Shown: one piece after another, positions 44,791-54,315 of the stretch
How the letters are laid out: every line of letters starts with the position of its first letter
Numbering within the stretch: position 1 is the stretch's first letter
Assembly: GCF_026130165.1 (NCBI RefSeq)
Contig: NZ_JAIHOM010000016.1
Location: 1-58,943, forward strand
Source: Spirulina subsalsa FACHB-351
Lineage (GTDB): Bacteria; Cyanobacteriota; Cyanobacteriia; Cyanobacteriales; Spirulinaceae
DNA length: 58,943 nucleotides
Direction of reading: 5' to 3'
Notes under the pieces: model-generated
The model's input: only the letters and a program-made list of their open reading frames with translations
The model's database searches: none
What the model was told of the DNA's origin: nothing
Made by a program: the position numbers and the translations under genes

Positions 44791-45957
44791 ATGGTTTTAC
44801 AACTCATACAAGGTTTATTTAATGGCCTCAGTATTGGGTCGGTTTTGTTGGTGGTTGCTCTCGGTCTAGCCATTGTGTTTGGTCTGATGGGGGTGATTAA
44901 TTTGGCTCATGGGGAGTTAATGATGCTCGGAGCCTATACCACTTTTGTGGTGCAAAATACCTTTAGACCTTTGGGAGAGCCTGTTTTTAGTTTTTATATT
45001 TTTGCCGCGTTACCGATGGCTTTTTTGGTGGCGGCCTTGGTGGGGTTAGCTTTGGAACGGGGGGTGATTCGTTTTCTCTACGGAAGACCGCTCGAAACTC
45101 TGCTGGCCACTTGGGGGGTGAGTCTGATTTTGCGCCAATTTGTACGAAGTGTAAATGGGTCGTTGGCGTTGAGTTTAGGGGTCTTTTGCCTGTTGTTTTT
45201 TGGTGCTTGGGTAATTTTGAGTCGGTTGCGTCGGGATTGGTCTGAGTTACGCAATCGGGTGTTATGGGGGGTGGGGATTTTATCGGGTGCGATCGCCTTT
45301 TTCACCCACAAGGTATTAGACAGTAACCCCACCTTTAGCACCCTTTGGTTTAGTGCCAGAAACGTGGATGTTACCGCTCCCCCTTGGTTACGAGGTGGGA
45401 TTCCTTTGGGCAATTTTCAACTCCCCTACGCCCGCATTTTCATTATTGTTTTAACCCTGATCTGTGTGGTGGGGATTTATTGGTTCCTCAATCGGTCTAA
45501 CTGGGGTCTACGGATTCGCGCTGTCACCCAAAACCGCAATATGAGCGCCTGTCTTGGAATTCCGACGGATCGGGTGGATGCTTTAACCTTTGCCTTGGGT
45601 TCTGGTTTAGCGGGTGTGGCCGGGGTGGCGATCGCCTTATTGGGTTCGGTCGGGCCAAACACCGGACAGAACTACATTGTAGATGCTTTTATGGTGGTGG
45701 TAGTTGGGGGAGTGGGCAATCTCTTTGGAACGATTATTGCCGCGATGGCCATTGGGATTGTCACCTATTTAATCGGTTCAGGCACGATTGCCGCCCTACT
45801 CCTCCCCATTGATGCCTTAAAACCTGTTACGGAGTTTTTCCTCTTCTTTGCGACCACAAGCATGGCAAAGGTGATGGTTTTCGCCCTGATTATTGCCTTC
45901 CTCCAGTTCAAACCTGCGGGAATTTTTGCCCCCAAAGGTCGGACAGCCGAACTTTAA
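44791..45957 (+). CDS. urtB: Urea ABC transporter, permease UrtB
   Basis: 388 residues from ATG 44791 (MVLQLIQGLFNGLSIGS); the frame is open far upstream only because it reads through the minisatellite. A LivH-type permease with about eight membrane segments. GLAIVFGLMGVINLAHGELMMLGAYTTFVVQ near the N-terminus and AVTQNRNMSACLGIPTDRVDALTFALGSGLAG (coupling loop) are typical. It pairs with UrtC in the inner membrane. The minisatellite leaves it 633 bp after urtA, an unusually long gap for an operon. Confidence 0.95.
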   Translation: MVLQLIQGLFNGLSIGSVLLVVALGLAIVFGLMGVINLAHGELMMLGAYTTFVVQNTFRPLGEPVFSFYIFAALPMAFLVAALVGLALERGVIRFLYGRPLETLLATWGVSLILRQFVRSVNGSLALSLGVFCLLFFGAWVILSRLRRDWSELRNRVLWGVGILSGAIAFFTHKVLDSNPTFSTLWFSARNVDVTAPPWLRGGIPLGNFQLPYARIFIIVLTLICVVGIYWFLNRSNWGLRIRAVTQNRNMSACLGIPTDRVDALTFALGSGLAGVAGVAIALLGSVGPNTGQNYIVDAFMVVVVGGVGNLFGTIIAAMAIGIVTYLIGSGTIAALLLPIDALKPVTEFFLFFATTSMAKVMVFALIIAFLQFKPAGIFAPKGRTAEL

Positions 45958-46000
45958 ATAAATTATCAATTCTCAATTGTTCCTGTTCCGTCCAAATACA

Positions 46001-47182
46001 ATGACAGTAGATATTTTAAGCAGAAGCCAGAGTCTGAAACGAGAGAGAAAACGGCAGTTTTTGCTCGAAGGAATTGCCATTGTTGCGATCGCCATTTTCC
46101 TGATTGGGGTGATGCCACTGTTGCTCACACCCTTTCGTTTACGCCTCCTAGGGCGGTTTTTGTCCTTGGCCATAGTTGCCCTCGGCATTGACCTGATTTG
46201 GGGCTACACGGGGCTGTTAAGCCTCGGACATGGCATCTTTTTTGCCTTGGGGGGATATGCGATCGCCATGCACCTGCAACTCCAACTCCCTCCCGGTCAA
46301 ATCCCCGACTTTTTCCCCCTCTACGGTGTTACCGAACTTCCTTTATTTTGGCAACCCTTTTACTCCTTCCCCTTTACCCTCTTAGCCCTCATTCTGATCC
46401 CCAGTTTAGTGGCAGGATTTTTAGGCTATTTGGTCTTTCGCAATCGCATCAAAGGGGTTTACTTTTCCATCCTTACTCAAGCTGCCCTCATTGTCTTTTT
46501 TAACTTTTTCAATGGGCAACAAAAGCTAATTAACGGCACAAACGGCTTAAAAACAGACACAAACCAATTATTCGGCGTTGTTGTCAGTTCTCAGCCTGCC
46601 CAATTTGCCTTTTATACTGCCACTATTCTCATTTTAATATTACTCTATGTCCTCACAAGATGGCTAACCAGTGGACGTTTTGGACGGTTACTCATTGCCA
46701 TTCGAGACGATGAAAATCGAGTGCGCTTTTCCGGTTATGATCCCACCGCTTTTAAAGTATTAGTATTTGCTATTTCTGGCGGCATTGCCGGGATATCCGG
46801 GGCATTATTCACCGTTCAATCGGGTATTATCACCCCCAGCGCGATGGATGTGGCCTTTTCTATCGAAATGGTGATCTGGGTTGCGGTGGGAGGACGGGGA
46901 ACCTTAGTCGGGGCAATTTTAGGCGCGTTATTAGTAAACTATGCCCGCACCTTTTTAAGTGAACAATTTGCTGAGGTTTGGCTTTTCTTCCAAGGGGCAT
47001 TATTCTTAATTGTTGTGACAGTCTTACCTGATGGCATTTTAGGCTGGTTGAGAAGTTGGCAATGGGGCAAAGTTCGCGCTTTATTAGGAATGTCAGCACC
47101 TGTGGTGACTTATCCTAGTTTAGAACAAGATCCAGAAGTGCAGAAAGAACGTCAAGAAGTAGGTGAGGACGGTAATCAGTGA
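46001..47182 (+). CDS. urtC: Urea ABC transporter, permease UrtC
   Basis: 393 residues from ATG 46001 (MTVDILSRSQ); an upstream in-frame ATG at 45977 is possible. A LivM-type permease: ALGIDLIWGYTGLLSLGHGIFFALGGYAIAMHL and IRDDENRVRFSGYDPTAFKVLVFAISGGIAGISG are family signatures. About nine membrane segments. The TGA at 47180-47182 is followed by the urtD ATG at 47184, so the two are translationally coupled. Confidence 0.95.
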   Translation: MTVDILSRSQSLKRERKRQFLLEGIAIVAIAIFLIGVMPLLLTPFRLRLLGRFLSLAIVALGIDLIWGYTGLLSLGHGIFFALGGYAIAMHLQLQLPPGQIPDFFPLYGVTELPLFWQPFYSFPFTLLALILIPSLVAGFLGYLVFRNRIKGVYFSILTQAALIVFFNFFNGQQKLINGTNGLKTDTNQLFGVVVSSQPAQFAFYTATILILILLYVLTRWLTSGRFGRLLIAIRDDENRVRFSGYDPTAFKVLVFAISGGIAGISGALFTVQSGIITPSAMDVAFSIEMVIWVAVGGRGTLVGAILGALLVNYARTFLSEQFAEVWLFFQGALFLIVVTVLPDGILGWLRSWQWGKVRALLGMSAPVVTYPSLEQDPEVQKERQEVGEDGNQ

Positions 47183-47183
47183 T

Positions 47184-48284
47184 ATGACAGAAACCATCTT
47201 AAAAATTGAAGACTTAACCGTTAGTTTTGATGGATTCAAAGCCATTAATAACCTCAACTTGTCCCTCAAAAAAGGCGAATTACGAGTTATTATCGGTCCC
47301 AACGGTGCCGGAAAAACTACCCTGCAAGATGTCATCACAGGCAAAGTTCAACCGACTACTGGACAAGTTTATTTTAAAGGTCGTAAAATTACCGGACTTT
47401 CAGAACATGAAGTTGCCCGTTTAGGGATTGGACGAAAATTCCAAACCCCTCGCGTCTATTTAAATCTAACAGTCCGGCAAAATTTAGACCTTGCTTGTAA
47501 CCGCAATAAAAACCTATTAAGCACCCTATTTAAGACCATTCCCAGCACAGAAAAACGCCATGTCGTGGGCTTATTAGAAACGATTGGGTTAACCGCTAAA
47601 GCCGATTTATCAGCTAGTTTGTTATCTCATGGGGAAAAACAACGGTTAGAAATTGGGATGTTAGTGGCACAATCTCCTGATTTATTATTAGTTGATGAAC
47701 CGGTAGCTGGATTAACTGATGAAGAAACGGAAAATGTCGGCGCGTTATTATTAGCACTCGCTGAAAGTCACTCTATTATCGTGATTGAACATGATATGGA
47801 ATTTGTGCGGCAAATTGCCCGACAAGTGACGGTTCTCCATCAAGGTTCTGTGTTGTTTGAAGGGATGATGGATGAAGTGCAAACTAATCCTAATGTCATT
47901 GAGGTGTATTTAGGCAAATCGCCGGAATTAACACCGGAACAGATGACTGTTTTGCAAATTATTGCTCTATTTATTGATAGTGACGGGTTATTTGAAATTG
48001 ATGATAAACGGCAGATTATATCAGAAGTTGCGGCAAAATTTGCGGGAGGTCAAGACCCTACTTTAGTGGAGGAAACCTTACAGTTGTATCTATCTGAGGA
48101 GATTGAATGGGATTATGCGATCGCGCAACTCCAACATCCTGGTCAAAAAGAGCAAGTTTTACAACTCAGTCAGGATATTTTAACCTCCCGTGGCATGGAA
48201 TCCAGTGAGTGCAAAATTTATCAAACTCTGGTGCAACAACTGACGAAAGAGGATGTAGTCCCCAATGCAGAAGAAGCGTTTTAA
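47184..48284 (+). CDS. urtD: Urea ABC transporter, ATPase UrtD, with C-terminal extension
   Basis: 366 residues from ATG 47184. The ATPase part (1-250) has Walker A GPNGAGKTT, the signature LLSHGEKQRLEIG (UrtD-type instead of LSGGQ), Walker B LLLVDEP and the His switch IVIEHDMEFV. From about residue 255 there are 110 more residues (VLQIIALFIDSDGLFEIDD ... LTKEDVVPNAEEAF) that are helical and acidic, beyond the usual length of about 250. The segment ALFIDSDGLFEIDDKRQIISEVAAKF is reminiscent of TerB-like domains, but this is only a resemblance. UrtD works with UrtE to energise urea import. Confidence 0.92.
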   Translation: MTETILKIEDLTVSFDGFKAINNLNLSLKKGELRVIIGPNGAGKTTLQDVITGKVQPTTGQVYFKGRKITGLSEHEVARLGIGRKFQTPRVYLNLTVRQNLDLACNRNKNLLSTLFKTIPSTEKRHVVGLLETIGLTAKADLSASLLSHGEKQRLEIGMLVAQSPDLLLVDEPVAGLTDEETENVGALLLALAESHSIIVIEHDMEFVRQIARQVTVLHQGSVLFEGMMDEVQTNPNVIEVYLGKSPELTPEQMTVLQIIALFIDSDGLFEIDDKRQIISEVAAKFAGGQDPTLVEETLQLYLSEEIEWDYAIAQLQHPGQKEQVLQLSQDILTSRGMESSECKIYQTLVQQLTKEDVVPNAEEAF

Positions 48285-48298
48285 TTTGGGAACTGTTT

Positions 48299-48336
48299 TG
48301 TTGGGTTGCGCTGTCGCTGCACCCAACCTACAAATA
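48299..48336 (+). repeat. Single unit related to the urtA-urtB minisatellite
   Basis: TTGTTGGGTTGCGCTGTCGC followed by TGCACCCAACCTAC matches the hairpin core of the 51-bp units. It lies in the 75-bp gap between urtD and urtE. Confidence 0.75.
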
Positions 48337-48359
48337 TACTTTAGAAAAAGTGATTTAAA

Positions 48360-49112
48360 ATGACTCAAGTTCAAGATCATTCCCCTACTCCCCAAGTATT
48401 AAACCCTCCGCTATTGGGTATTTCTGGCCTCAATGTTTATTACGGAGAAAGTCACATTTTGCGCAATGTAGATTTAACCGTAGGTCAAGGTCAGATGGTT
48501 TGTTTAATTGGCCGGAATGGGGTGGGAAAAACCACCCTGTTAAAAACCGTGATGGGATTGCTTTCTCCTCGGGAAGGCCAAATTAGGTTTAGGAATGAAA
48601 TCATCACGCGGAAAAGTCCTCACCAACGAGCGAGAATGGGGATTGGATATGTTCCCCAAGGTCGAGAAATTATTCCCCGTGTAACAGTGCGTGAGAATTT
48701 GTTATTAGGATTAGAAGCGCGTCCTCAAGGTCGAAAGGGAAATGATACAATTCCCGAGGAAATTTTTGATCTGTTCCCAGTGTTAAAAACCATGTTACAC
48801 CGCATGGGAGGGGACTTAAGCGGCGGACAACAGCAACAATTAGCCATTGCCCGCGCTTTGATGGGGAAACCGCAATTACTGGTTTTAGATGAACCCACAG
48901 AAGGGATTCAACCCTCTATTATTTTGGAAATTGAGGCCGCTGTGAGGGGGATTATTGAAGCTACAGGAATCTCGGTTTTATTAGTGGAACAACATTTACA
49001 TTTTGTGCGACAAGCCGATCGGTATTATGCCATGCAGAAAGGGGGCATTGTAGCCTCGGGAGCGACAAAAGACTTGAGTCAGGAAGTGATTCAGCGCTTT
49101 TTATCGGTTTGA
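48360..49112 (+). CDS. urtE: Urea ABC transporter, ATPase UrtE
   Basis: 250 residues. ISGLNVYYGESHILRNVDLTV, Walker A GRNGVGKTT, signature LSGGQQQQLAIARALMGKP, Walker B LLVLDEPTEGIQPSII and LLVEQHLHFVRQADRYYAM. This is the LivF-type second ATPase of the urea transporter and the last gene of the operon. Its 3' end overlaps the converging aroH gene by 22 bp. Confidence 0.95.
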   Translation: MTQVQDHSPTPQVLNPPLLGISGLNVYYGESHILRNVDLTVGQGQMVCLIGRNGVGKTTLLKTVMGLLSPREGQIRFRNEIITRKSPHQRARMGIGYVPQGREIIPRVTVRENLLLGLEARPQGRKGNDTIPEEIFDLFPVLKTMLHRMGGDLSGGQQQQLAIARALMGKPQLLVLDEPTEGIQPSIILEIEAAVRGIIEATGISVLLVEQHLHFVRQADRYYAMQKGGIVASGATKDLSQEVIQRFLSV

Positions 49113-49504
49113 TACCCCGAGGGACTCATTTGGGCTAAATTCCAATCGGGTCGCAGATTCTTCGCTTGCCCTAAATAGACGTGAATCATGGCGGCTTGGG
49201 GGTGGGGGGTGTTAACGTGAATTAACACCCGAATACAGCGTTCTAGGCTGTTTTCTACGGACATCTGTTGGACATCGAGGAGGGCGACATTATCCCAATT
49301 GGGGCGATCGCGAGCAACAGAGGCCGGAAAGATAGCATTTAGGTCAGGAGTGGCCGTAAACACCGCGCTGATAATCTCTTCCGGGTCTAGTTGATTGCGA
49401 TACTCAATCTCATCCATTAACTCCTTCACAGCCACCTGAATGGCCTCTACTGTATTCTCTACGGCCGTTGTTGCCCCACGAATTGCCCGCACTTTCCAGT
49501 CCAC
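49091..49504 (-). CDS. aroH: Chorismate mutase, AroH type
   Basis: 138 residues from GTG 49504 (VDWKVRAIRGATT), preferred because GGAGG stands eight bases upstream; another GTG at 49519 is in frame. RAIRGATTAVENTVEAI, LDPEEIISAVFTATPDLNAIFPASVARD, LLDVQQMSVENSLERCIRVLIHVN and the C-terminal AQNLRPDW-like end (AKNLRPDW) are those of the small trimeric AroH enzymes. It converts chorismate to prephenate for Phe/Tyr synthesis. Confidence 0.94.
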   Translation of the reverse strand: MDWKVRAIRGATTAVENTVEAIQVAVKELMDEIEYRNQLDPEEIISAVFTATPDLNAIFPASVARDRPNWDNVALLDVQQMSVENSLERCIRVLIHVNTPHPQAAMIHVYLGQAKNLRPDWNLAQMSPSGYQTDKKR

Positions 49505-49543
49505 TGTTACATCCTCCACTGCTGCAAAATTTCCCGTAACTTG

Positions 49544-50383
49544 TTAAGGTCGGTAGATCCACATTGGTTGTCCTTGGGTGGAGAGTTCAAACTCTAACCA
49601 ATCCAAAGAGGTGGCAAGACGCGATCGCCCGGAGACACTACGACCAGACAACAGACGCATCAGGACGGGTTTTTTCTCCTCAATGGTGCGACATTTCGCT
49701 TTTTCCGGGTCAAGGTCTACTAAATCCGCTAACCACCGACGGGCATCCTCTTCCGTTCCTAAACGATCCACCACTCCCAATTCTAGAGCTTGCTGACCCG
49801 TAAAAATTCGACCATCGGCAAAACTTTTTACTGTCTCAACGGGCAAATTGCGGCCTTGGGCAACGGTTTCTACAAACTGCTCATAACTGGTATCAATCAA
49901 CTGTTGCAGGATGTCCATTTCCTCGGGGGTGGATTCCCGGTCAAAGGCTAGAATGTCCTTATAGGGGCCGGATTTAATGGTTTTGAAGGATACCCCTACT
50001 TTCTCTAACAGACGTTCTAAATTATTGCCCCGAATAATGACCCCAATACTCCCGGTAATGGTGCCTGGATTGGCCACAATGTGATCGGCCCCTACGCCAA
50101 TATAAACCCCTCCCGAAGCCGAAATATTGCCGAAACTGGCGATGACTTTCACTCCCTTATGGCGAATCCGTTGCAGTGCGTCGTAAATTTCTTGGGAGTC
50201 TCCTACGGTACCCCCGGGGGAGTCAATGCGTAATAACAGGGCAGGATAATGTTCCTCTTCAACGGTTTTAAGGGCTTTGAGGACTCTTTTCCGGGTTTCT
50301 GAGGCGATCGCACCCGTGATTTCAAGGCGGGCAATTTGCTTACGTTTATTCGGTTTGAAGGGCCAGATCATGGACAAGTTCAC
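49544..50383 (-). CDS. sppA: Signal peptide peptidase SppA, short form
   Basis: 279 residues. IARLEITGAIASETRKRVLKAL, LLLRIDSPGGTVGDSQEIYDAL, ASFGNISASGGVYIGVGADHIVANPGTITGSIGVI (catalytic Ser in SASGG) and IKSGPYKDILAFDRESTPEE (catalytic Lys region) define the S49 peptidase. This is the single-domain form of about 270-300 residues. No clear N-terminal membrane anchor is seen here. It lies 39 bp upstream of aroH on the same strand. Confidence 0.93.
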   Translation of the reverse strand: MNLSMIWPFKPNKRKQIARLEITGAIASETRKRVLKALKTVEEEHYPALLLRIDSPGGTVGDSQEIYDALQRIRHKGVKVIASFGNISASGGVYIGVGADHIVANPGTITGSIGVIIRGNNLERLLEKVGVSFKTIKSGPYKDILAFDRESTPEEMDILQQLIDTSYEQFVETVAQGRNLPVETVKSFADGRIFTGQQALELGVVDRLGTEEDARRWLADLVDLDPEKAKCRTIEEKKPVLMRLLSGRSVSGRSRLATSLDWLEFELSTQGQPMWIYRP

Positions 50384-50492
50384 CAGTCAGTAAAAGCCTA
50401 CTGTTCTATTTTACTCGCGAAGGGGGTGATCTCACTCTAGCCAAAAATACCCCCCAGTCGCTACAATAGTTCATTGAACCCATATCGACCTT

Positions 50493-50579
50493 GGAGAGGT
50501 GGCAGAGTGGTTGAATGCGACGGTCTCGAAAACCGTTAAGGCGGCAACGTCTTCGAGGGTTCAAATCCCTCCCTCTCCG
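50493..50579 (+). tRNA. tRNA-Ser (anticodon CGA)
   Basis: 87 nt. Acceptor GGAGAGG/CCTCTCC, anticodon arm ACGGT-CTCGAAA-ACCGT with CGA, a long variable arm typical of serine tRNAs (TAAGGCGGCAACGTCTTC region), and a TTCAAAT T-loop. The discriminator base is G. No CCA is encoded. Confidence 0.96.
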
Positions 50580-50875
50580 TTCTTGTTGCCTTCGTTAATG
50601 GTTGACTATAATCTGAGCAAAAATAGTAAGCTAGTTGGCATTTAAACCACCTCTTCTAAAAGCTGAACCCTTTAGCTAGCTTGGATCGAGACAGAAATTT
50701 AAATCATTAACAGATTATTAGCAAAATATCCACCCAAATCGCCCAAGAGATAGGCTTCGCCCAAGAGATAGGCTTGATTTGAGTGGATTTTAGGGGAATT
50801 ATTTTAGGCGAATTCTAACCTAATTTTTTGCCTGCTACTCCTAGAAACCTATACAAATTTAGGCTTCTAGAGTTA
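50580..50875. other. Intergenic region between two tRNA genes
   Basis: No gene seen. It contains a direct repeat of GCCCAAGAGATAGGCTT (about 50740-50775, two adjacent copies) and AT-rich sequence. Confidence 0.6.
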
Positions 50876-50949
50876 TCGGAGCGGCGGGATTTGAACCCAC
50901 GACCCCCACTACCCCAAAGTGGTACGCTACCAAACTGCGCTACGCCCCG
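50876..50949 (-). tRNA. tRNA-Pro (anticodon GGG)
   Basis: 74 nt on the minus strand. Acceptor CGGGGCG/CGCTCCG (one G-U), D arm GCGC-AGTTTGGTA-GCGT, anticodon arm CCACT-TTGGGGT-AGTGG with GGG, TTCAAAT T-loop. The discriminator base is A. It complements the UGG isoacceptor at 41.5 kb. Confidence 0.95.
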
Positions 50950-51003
50950 ATTGCTTTTCAGCTTAGTCATCCTAACACAATGTTTTAAAAAATAGCAAGG
51001 GGT

Positions 51004-51369
51004 TTAGAAAATTTGTAGGCTAGAGAGGGCTTGAACCATAGCGGGGACAGCATCAGGGGACCAATTGCCCTCACATTGGCGATCGCCCGACACAATCAAA
51101 CGCAGATCATAGGCCAGGGGAAACCCTTCCACTCCTACCCAAATCCCCTCGCTTTCGGCCTCACAACTAATCCGTTCCTCCTCCATCAACTCCTCGGCCA
51201 TTTGGGTCATAGTAGCCGCTAGTTGTGCCACTAAACGACAAAAGGCTTGATATTCCGCCTCCGTTAGCTCAAAAGCCCAATTATCCCCCCCTACCATTGC
51301 CTTGTAGCGGGGAGCCTCACCATCCCAACCTAAACGCCATCCGTTACCTTGTTTTAAGAATCGTGCCAA
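51004..51369 (-). CDS. DUF1818 family protein
   Basis: 121 residues. [44 protein letters not shown] and [22 protein letters not shown] match the small cyanobacterial DUF1818 family. It is soluble and alpha/beta, with no known activity. Family members are mostly confined to cyanobacteria. It is divergent from gcvH with 88 bp between. Confidence 0.82.
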   Translation of the reverse strand: MARFLKQGNGWRLGWDGEAPRYKAMVGGDNWAFELTEAEYQAFCRLVAQLAATMTQMAEELMEEERISCEAESEGIWVGVEGFPLAYDLRLIVSGDRQCEGNWSPDAVPAMVQALSSLQIF

Positions 51370-51457
51370 AACTTTACGCCCCTCGTCAGATTTCCGTTTT
51401 ATAGTAGTTTTAAAATTGGCGCAGTCCTCTCCAAATCGTAAATTTCAGGAAAATACT

Positions 51458-51853
51458 ATGGCTCTTGAATATCCAGATGACTTGAAGTATCTCGATACCC
51501 ATGAATATGTCCGTCTTGACGGTGAAATCGCCACAATTGGGATTAGTGCCTTTGCCGTTGATCAACTGGGGGATCTTGTGTTTCTCGAATTACCGGAAAT
51601 TGGGGACTCCCTTGAAGCAGGCAAGAGTTTCGGTACCGTGGAGTCAGTGAAGGCTGTGGAAGAGTTGAATGCTCCGGTGTCGGGGACTGTGATAGAACGG
51701 AATGATGCCATGATTGACAATCCCGAAGCGATCGCCGACGATCCCTATGGAGAAGGTTGGCTCGTCAAAGTCCGTTTAGATGATCCTGACGGAGAAATTG
51801 ACGAAGTGCTAACCGCCGACGAGTACCGGACCCAAGTGGAAGGCGAAGATTAA
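51458..51853 (+). CDS. gcvH: Glycine cleavage system H protein
   Basis: 131 residues from ATG 51458 ([22 protein letters not shown]). [49 protein letters not shown] contains ESVKAVE with the lipoyl-lysine. GcvH shuttles the aminomethyl group between GcvP, GcvT and dihydrolipoamide dehydrogenase. The upstream in-frame start at 51416 adds 14 non-conserved residues. Confidence 0.96.
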   Translation: MALEYPDDLKYLDTHEYVRLDGEIATIGISAFAVDQLGDLVFLELPEIGDSLEAGKSFGTVESVKAVEELNAPVSGTVIERNDAMIDNPEAIADDPYGEGWLVKVRLDDPDGEIDEVLTADEYRTQVEGED

Positions 51854-51889
51854 ACCCCCTCCCAAGATATTCAGTGAGGATTGACCGCC

Positions 51890-52720
51890 ATGCAGGTGAG
51901 TGAACTAGCCATTTATCCCATTAAGTCCTGTCGAGGGATTGCCTTGACGCAAGCTCAGGTTTTGAGCAAGGGTTTTTTGTGGGATCGGGAGTTCATGATT
52001 ACCAATGAGCAGGGTCAGTTCCTCACCCAACGGGAATTTCCCCAACTGGCCACCCTGGGGGTGACAATAGACGGGGAGAGGATCACCCTTTCCGGTGAGG
52101 CGATCGCACCCTTGAGTGTTCAGACCACGAATCAGGGAACAAGCCAAGAGGTTCAAGTATGGCGCGATCGCACCCCCGCCATTGATCAAGGGGAAACCGT
52201 TGCCCAATGGTTAACCCAAGCCCTCGCCCTTCCCTTCCCCGTCCGTCTTTTTCGCCAATCTCCCCACCCCCTCCGCATCGCCGATCCCCACTATACCGGA
52301 CGCACCGATCAGCCCGTCAGTTTTGCCGATGCCTACCCCTTCCTCCTAACCAATACAGCATCCCTAGCCGAATTAAATCGCCGTTTAGAGGCCACCTATG
52401 GCAACTCCAGCCAACAAGTGCCGATGGCGCGTTTTCGCCCCAATATTGTGATTCACAGTGATCATCCCTTCCTTGAGGATCACTGGCAAACCGTACAAAT
52501 TGGCGCGCTCCGATTTGCCGTCGTTAAACCTTGTAGTCGCTGCCTTGTCACCACCACCGATCAACAAACGGGGCAAAGAAACCCCCTCAAAGAACCCTTA
52601 AAAACCCTCAACACCTTCCGCAATCAAGGCGGCCAGATTATGTTTGGCCAGAACTTAATTCCCCTCGCAGAAGGACGAATTGCTGTAGGAGATCCGGTGA
52701 CAGTAATTGGGACTTGCTGA
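51890..52720 (+). CDS. MOSC domain protein (with MOSC N-terminal barrel)
   Basis: 276 residues from ATG 51890. VSELAIYPIKSCRGIALTQAQVLSKGFLWDREFMI is the MOSC N-terminal beta-barrel. The C-terminal MOSC domain has ARFRPNIVI and FAVVKPCSRCLVTTTDQQTG, whose conserved Cys binds the molybdenum cofactor in mARC/YcbX-type proteins, which reduce N-hydroxylated bases. The substrate is unknown. A composite repeat with three hairpin units begins right after its stop. Confidence 0.9.
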   Translation: MQVSELAIYPIKSCRGIALTQAQVLSKGFLWDREFMITNEQGQFLTQREFPQLATLGVTIDGERITLSGEAIAPLSVQTTNQGTSQEVQVWRDRTPAIDQGETVAQWLTQALALPFPVRLFRQSPHPLRIADPHYTGRTDQPVSFADAYPFLLTNTASLAELNRRLEATYGNSSQQVPMARFRPNIVIHSDHPFLEDHWQTVQIGALRFAVVKPCSRCLVTTTDQQTGQRNPLKEPLKTLNTFRNQGGQIMFGQNLIPLAEGRIAVGDPVTVIGTC

Positions 52721-52885
52721 ATAAGTCCGGGAGTCCGGTTCGTAGTTGCGCTTTAGCGCCCAATCCGGTTCGTAGTTGCGCTTTAGCGCCCAATCCGGTT
52801 CGTAGTTGCGCTTTAGCGCCCAATCGGGAGTCGGGGAGCAGGGGAGCAGGGGGGCAGGGGAGCAATTATCAATTATCCTCAACTC
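52707..52885. repeat. Composite intergenic repeat, copy 3
   Basis: CTTGCTGAATAAGTCCGGGA (MITE-like end) is followed by three tandem copies of GGTTCGTAGTTGCGCTTTAG with CGCCCAATCC, then GGGAGTCGGGGAGCAGGGGA, a G-rich array and a short AATTATCAATTATC dyad. The heptamer module is missing here. Confidence 0.85.
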
Positions 52886-52887
52886 AC

Positions 52888-54315
52888 TCAAATTAAAGTA
52901 TTTAAAATCGTTTGTAACTTTAACTGCACCTCCGCTAATTCCTTCTCTGGATCAGAACCTGCCACAATTCCCGCCCCACCATACAAACGGGCTTGATTTC
53001 CGGTAATTAAAGCCGAACGAATCCCCACAATAAATTCACTATTCCCCGCCATATCTAACCAGCCTAAAGGTGCTGCATAGAGTTCCCGATTAAAAAGCTC
53101 ATAGTCTTGGATATGTTGACAAGCCGTTTGGCTGGGTAAACCTGCCACAGCCGGAGTCGGATGGAGTTGAGCTAAAATTTTAAGCGGATGGAGATGATTA
53201 GGAACAGTCGCTTGAATAGGAGTCCAAAGATGTTGAATGTTAGCCAGTTTTAACAACTGCAAAGGAGAACTTTGAGCCGTAATTCCTAGCTTTTTCAGTT
53301 GCTGTAAAATATAACAACTGACCGCTTGATGTTCCCGTTTTTCTTTCTCACTATTTAATAACATTTGGGCAAATTGAACATCTTGTTCCGGGGTTTTTCC
53401 TCGGGGAGCAGATCCGGCTAACGCATCGGTTTCTAACTGACCATGCCACAAGCTCATTAACCGTTCAGGACTCGCCCCGATGAAATATTGATCCTGTTGG
53501 TTGCTGGTGGAAAAAATATAACAATCTGGGTGTTTTTGCCGCAAGTTATATAAAGAGTGGATTAACTGAAACGGCACAGGAGAGATTACATCTAAACTAT
53601 GGGCTAATACAATTTTCTGTAGCTTATTTTGAGCAATGAGGTTAAGCGCAGATTGTACAGAAGTTTTGAAATTTTGCGGATAATTAGCAACGGTTTCTAA
53701 TGGAGGATTGTAAGGCAGATTTTCCGAGATTTTCCAGTAATTACTTTTTTGACAAATTTGGTCTACTTTTTGTTGAAAGTGATAAATTTCTTCTAAAACT
53801 TTGTTTAAATTCGATTGAGGATGAATGGAGAAATTGAGAACTAAGCTATAATGATTTTGCTGCCGCGTAATTTGTACTTGGGGGAAAAAGACCGTCGCGG
53901 GGGAAAAACAGGATTCAGTCTGGATGGCTTGGTCAAAAAAGGTAAAATTTGCAAAGAATTTAGCCGGGTTAATGGGTTGGGAATCCGTGGTAATTTTGAG
54001 AATCGTTTGCTGTTGTTGGCTAATAAAAGCATCAGCTTCCTCAAAACGTCTTTGACCGGAAAAATGAACCGCTAAAACCTGCCCCATTGCAGCAATAGCT
54101 GTCTGTTTTTTACCGTTTTCCCAATAAAAATGGAGTTGATGGGGGCGTAAATACTCCTGTAAAAAGAGTAACGGATCAAGGGGGGCGATCGACTGGGATA
54201 AACTGACAATTTGAGGGCAGTTTAAACGAATTGCTTGTTGTTGACAATTCCAGAGGGACTTGTACAGTTCGTGGGATTCTAGGGTGAGATCGGCAAGACA
54301 GGGAATGGCTGACAT
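52888..54315 (-). CDS. menF: Isochorismate synthase
   Basis: 475 residues. The C-terminal two thirds are a chorismate-binding domain: KIVLAHSLDVIS, FSTSNQQDQYFIGASPERLMSLWHGQLETDALAGSAPRG, LHPTPAVAGLP and YAAPLGWLDMAGNSEFIVGIRSALI match isochorismate synthases. It makes isochorismate, the first committed intermediate of phylloquinone (vitamin K1) synthesis for photosystem I. It is divergent from menA, the membrane step of the same pathway. Confidence 0.93.
   Translation of the reverse strand: MSAIPCLADLTLESHELYKSLWNCQQQAIRLNCPQIVSLSQSIAPLDPLLFLQEYLRPHQLHFYWENGKKQTAIAAMGQVLAVHFSGQRRFEEADAFISQQQQTILKITTDSQPINPAKFFANFTFFDQAIQTESCFSPATVFFPQVQITRQQNHYSLVLNFSIHPQSNLNKVLEEIYHFQQKVDQICQKSNYWKISENLPYNPPLETVANYPQNFKTSVQSALNLIAQNKLQKIVLAHSLDVISPVPFQLIHSLYNLRQKHPDCYIFSTSNQQDQYFIGASPERLMSLWHGQLETDALAGSAPRGKTPEQDVQFAQMLLNSEKEKREHQAVSCYILQQLKKLGITAQSSPLQLLKLANIQHLWTPIQATVPNHLHPLKILAQLHPTPAVAGLPSQTACQHIQDYELFNRELYAAPLGWLDMAGNSEFIVGIRSALITGNQARLYGGAGIVAGSDPEKELAEVQLKLQTILNTLI

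Noticed and set aside
52738..52828. CRISPR-like array from three hairpin units
   Set aside because: Units are directly adjacent without spacers; they belong to the composite repeat.
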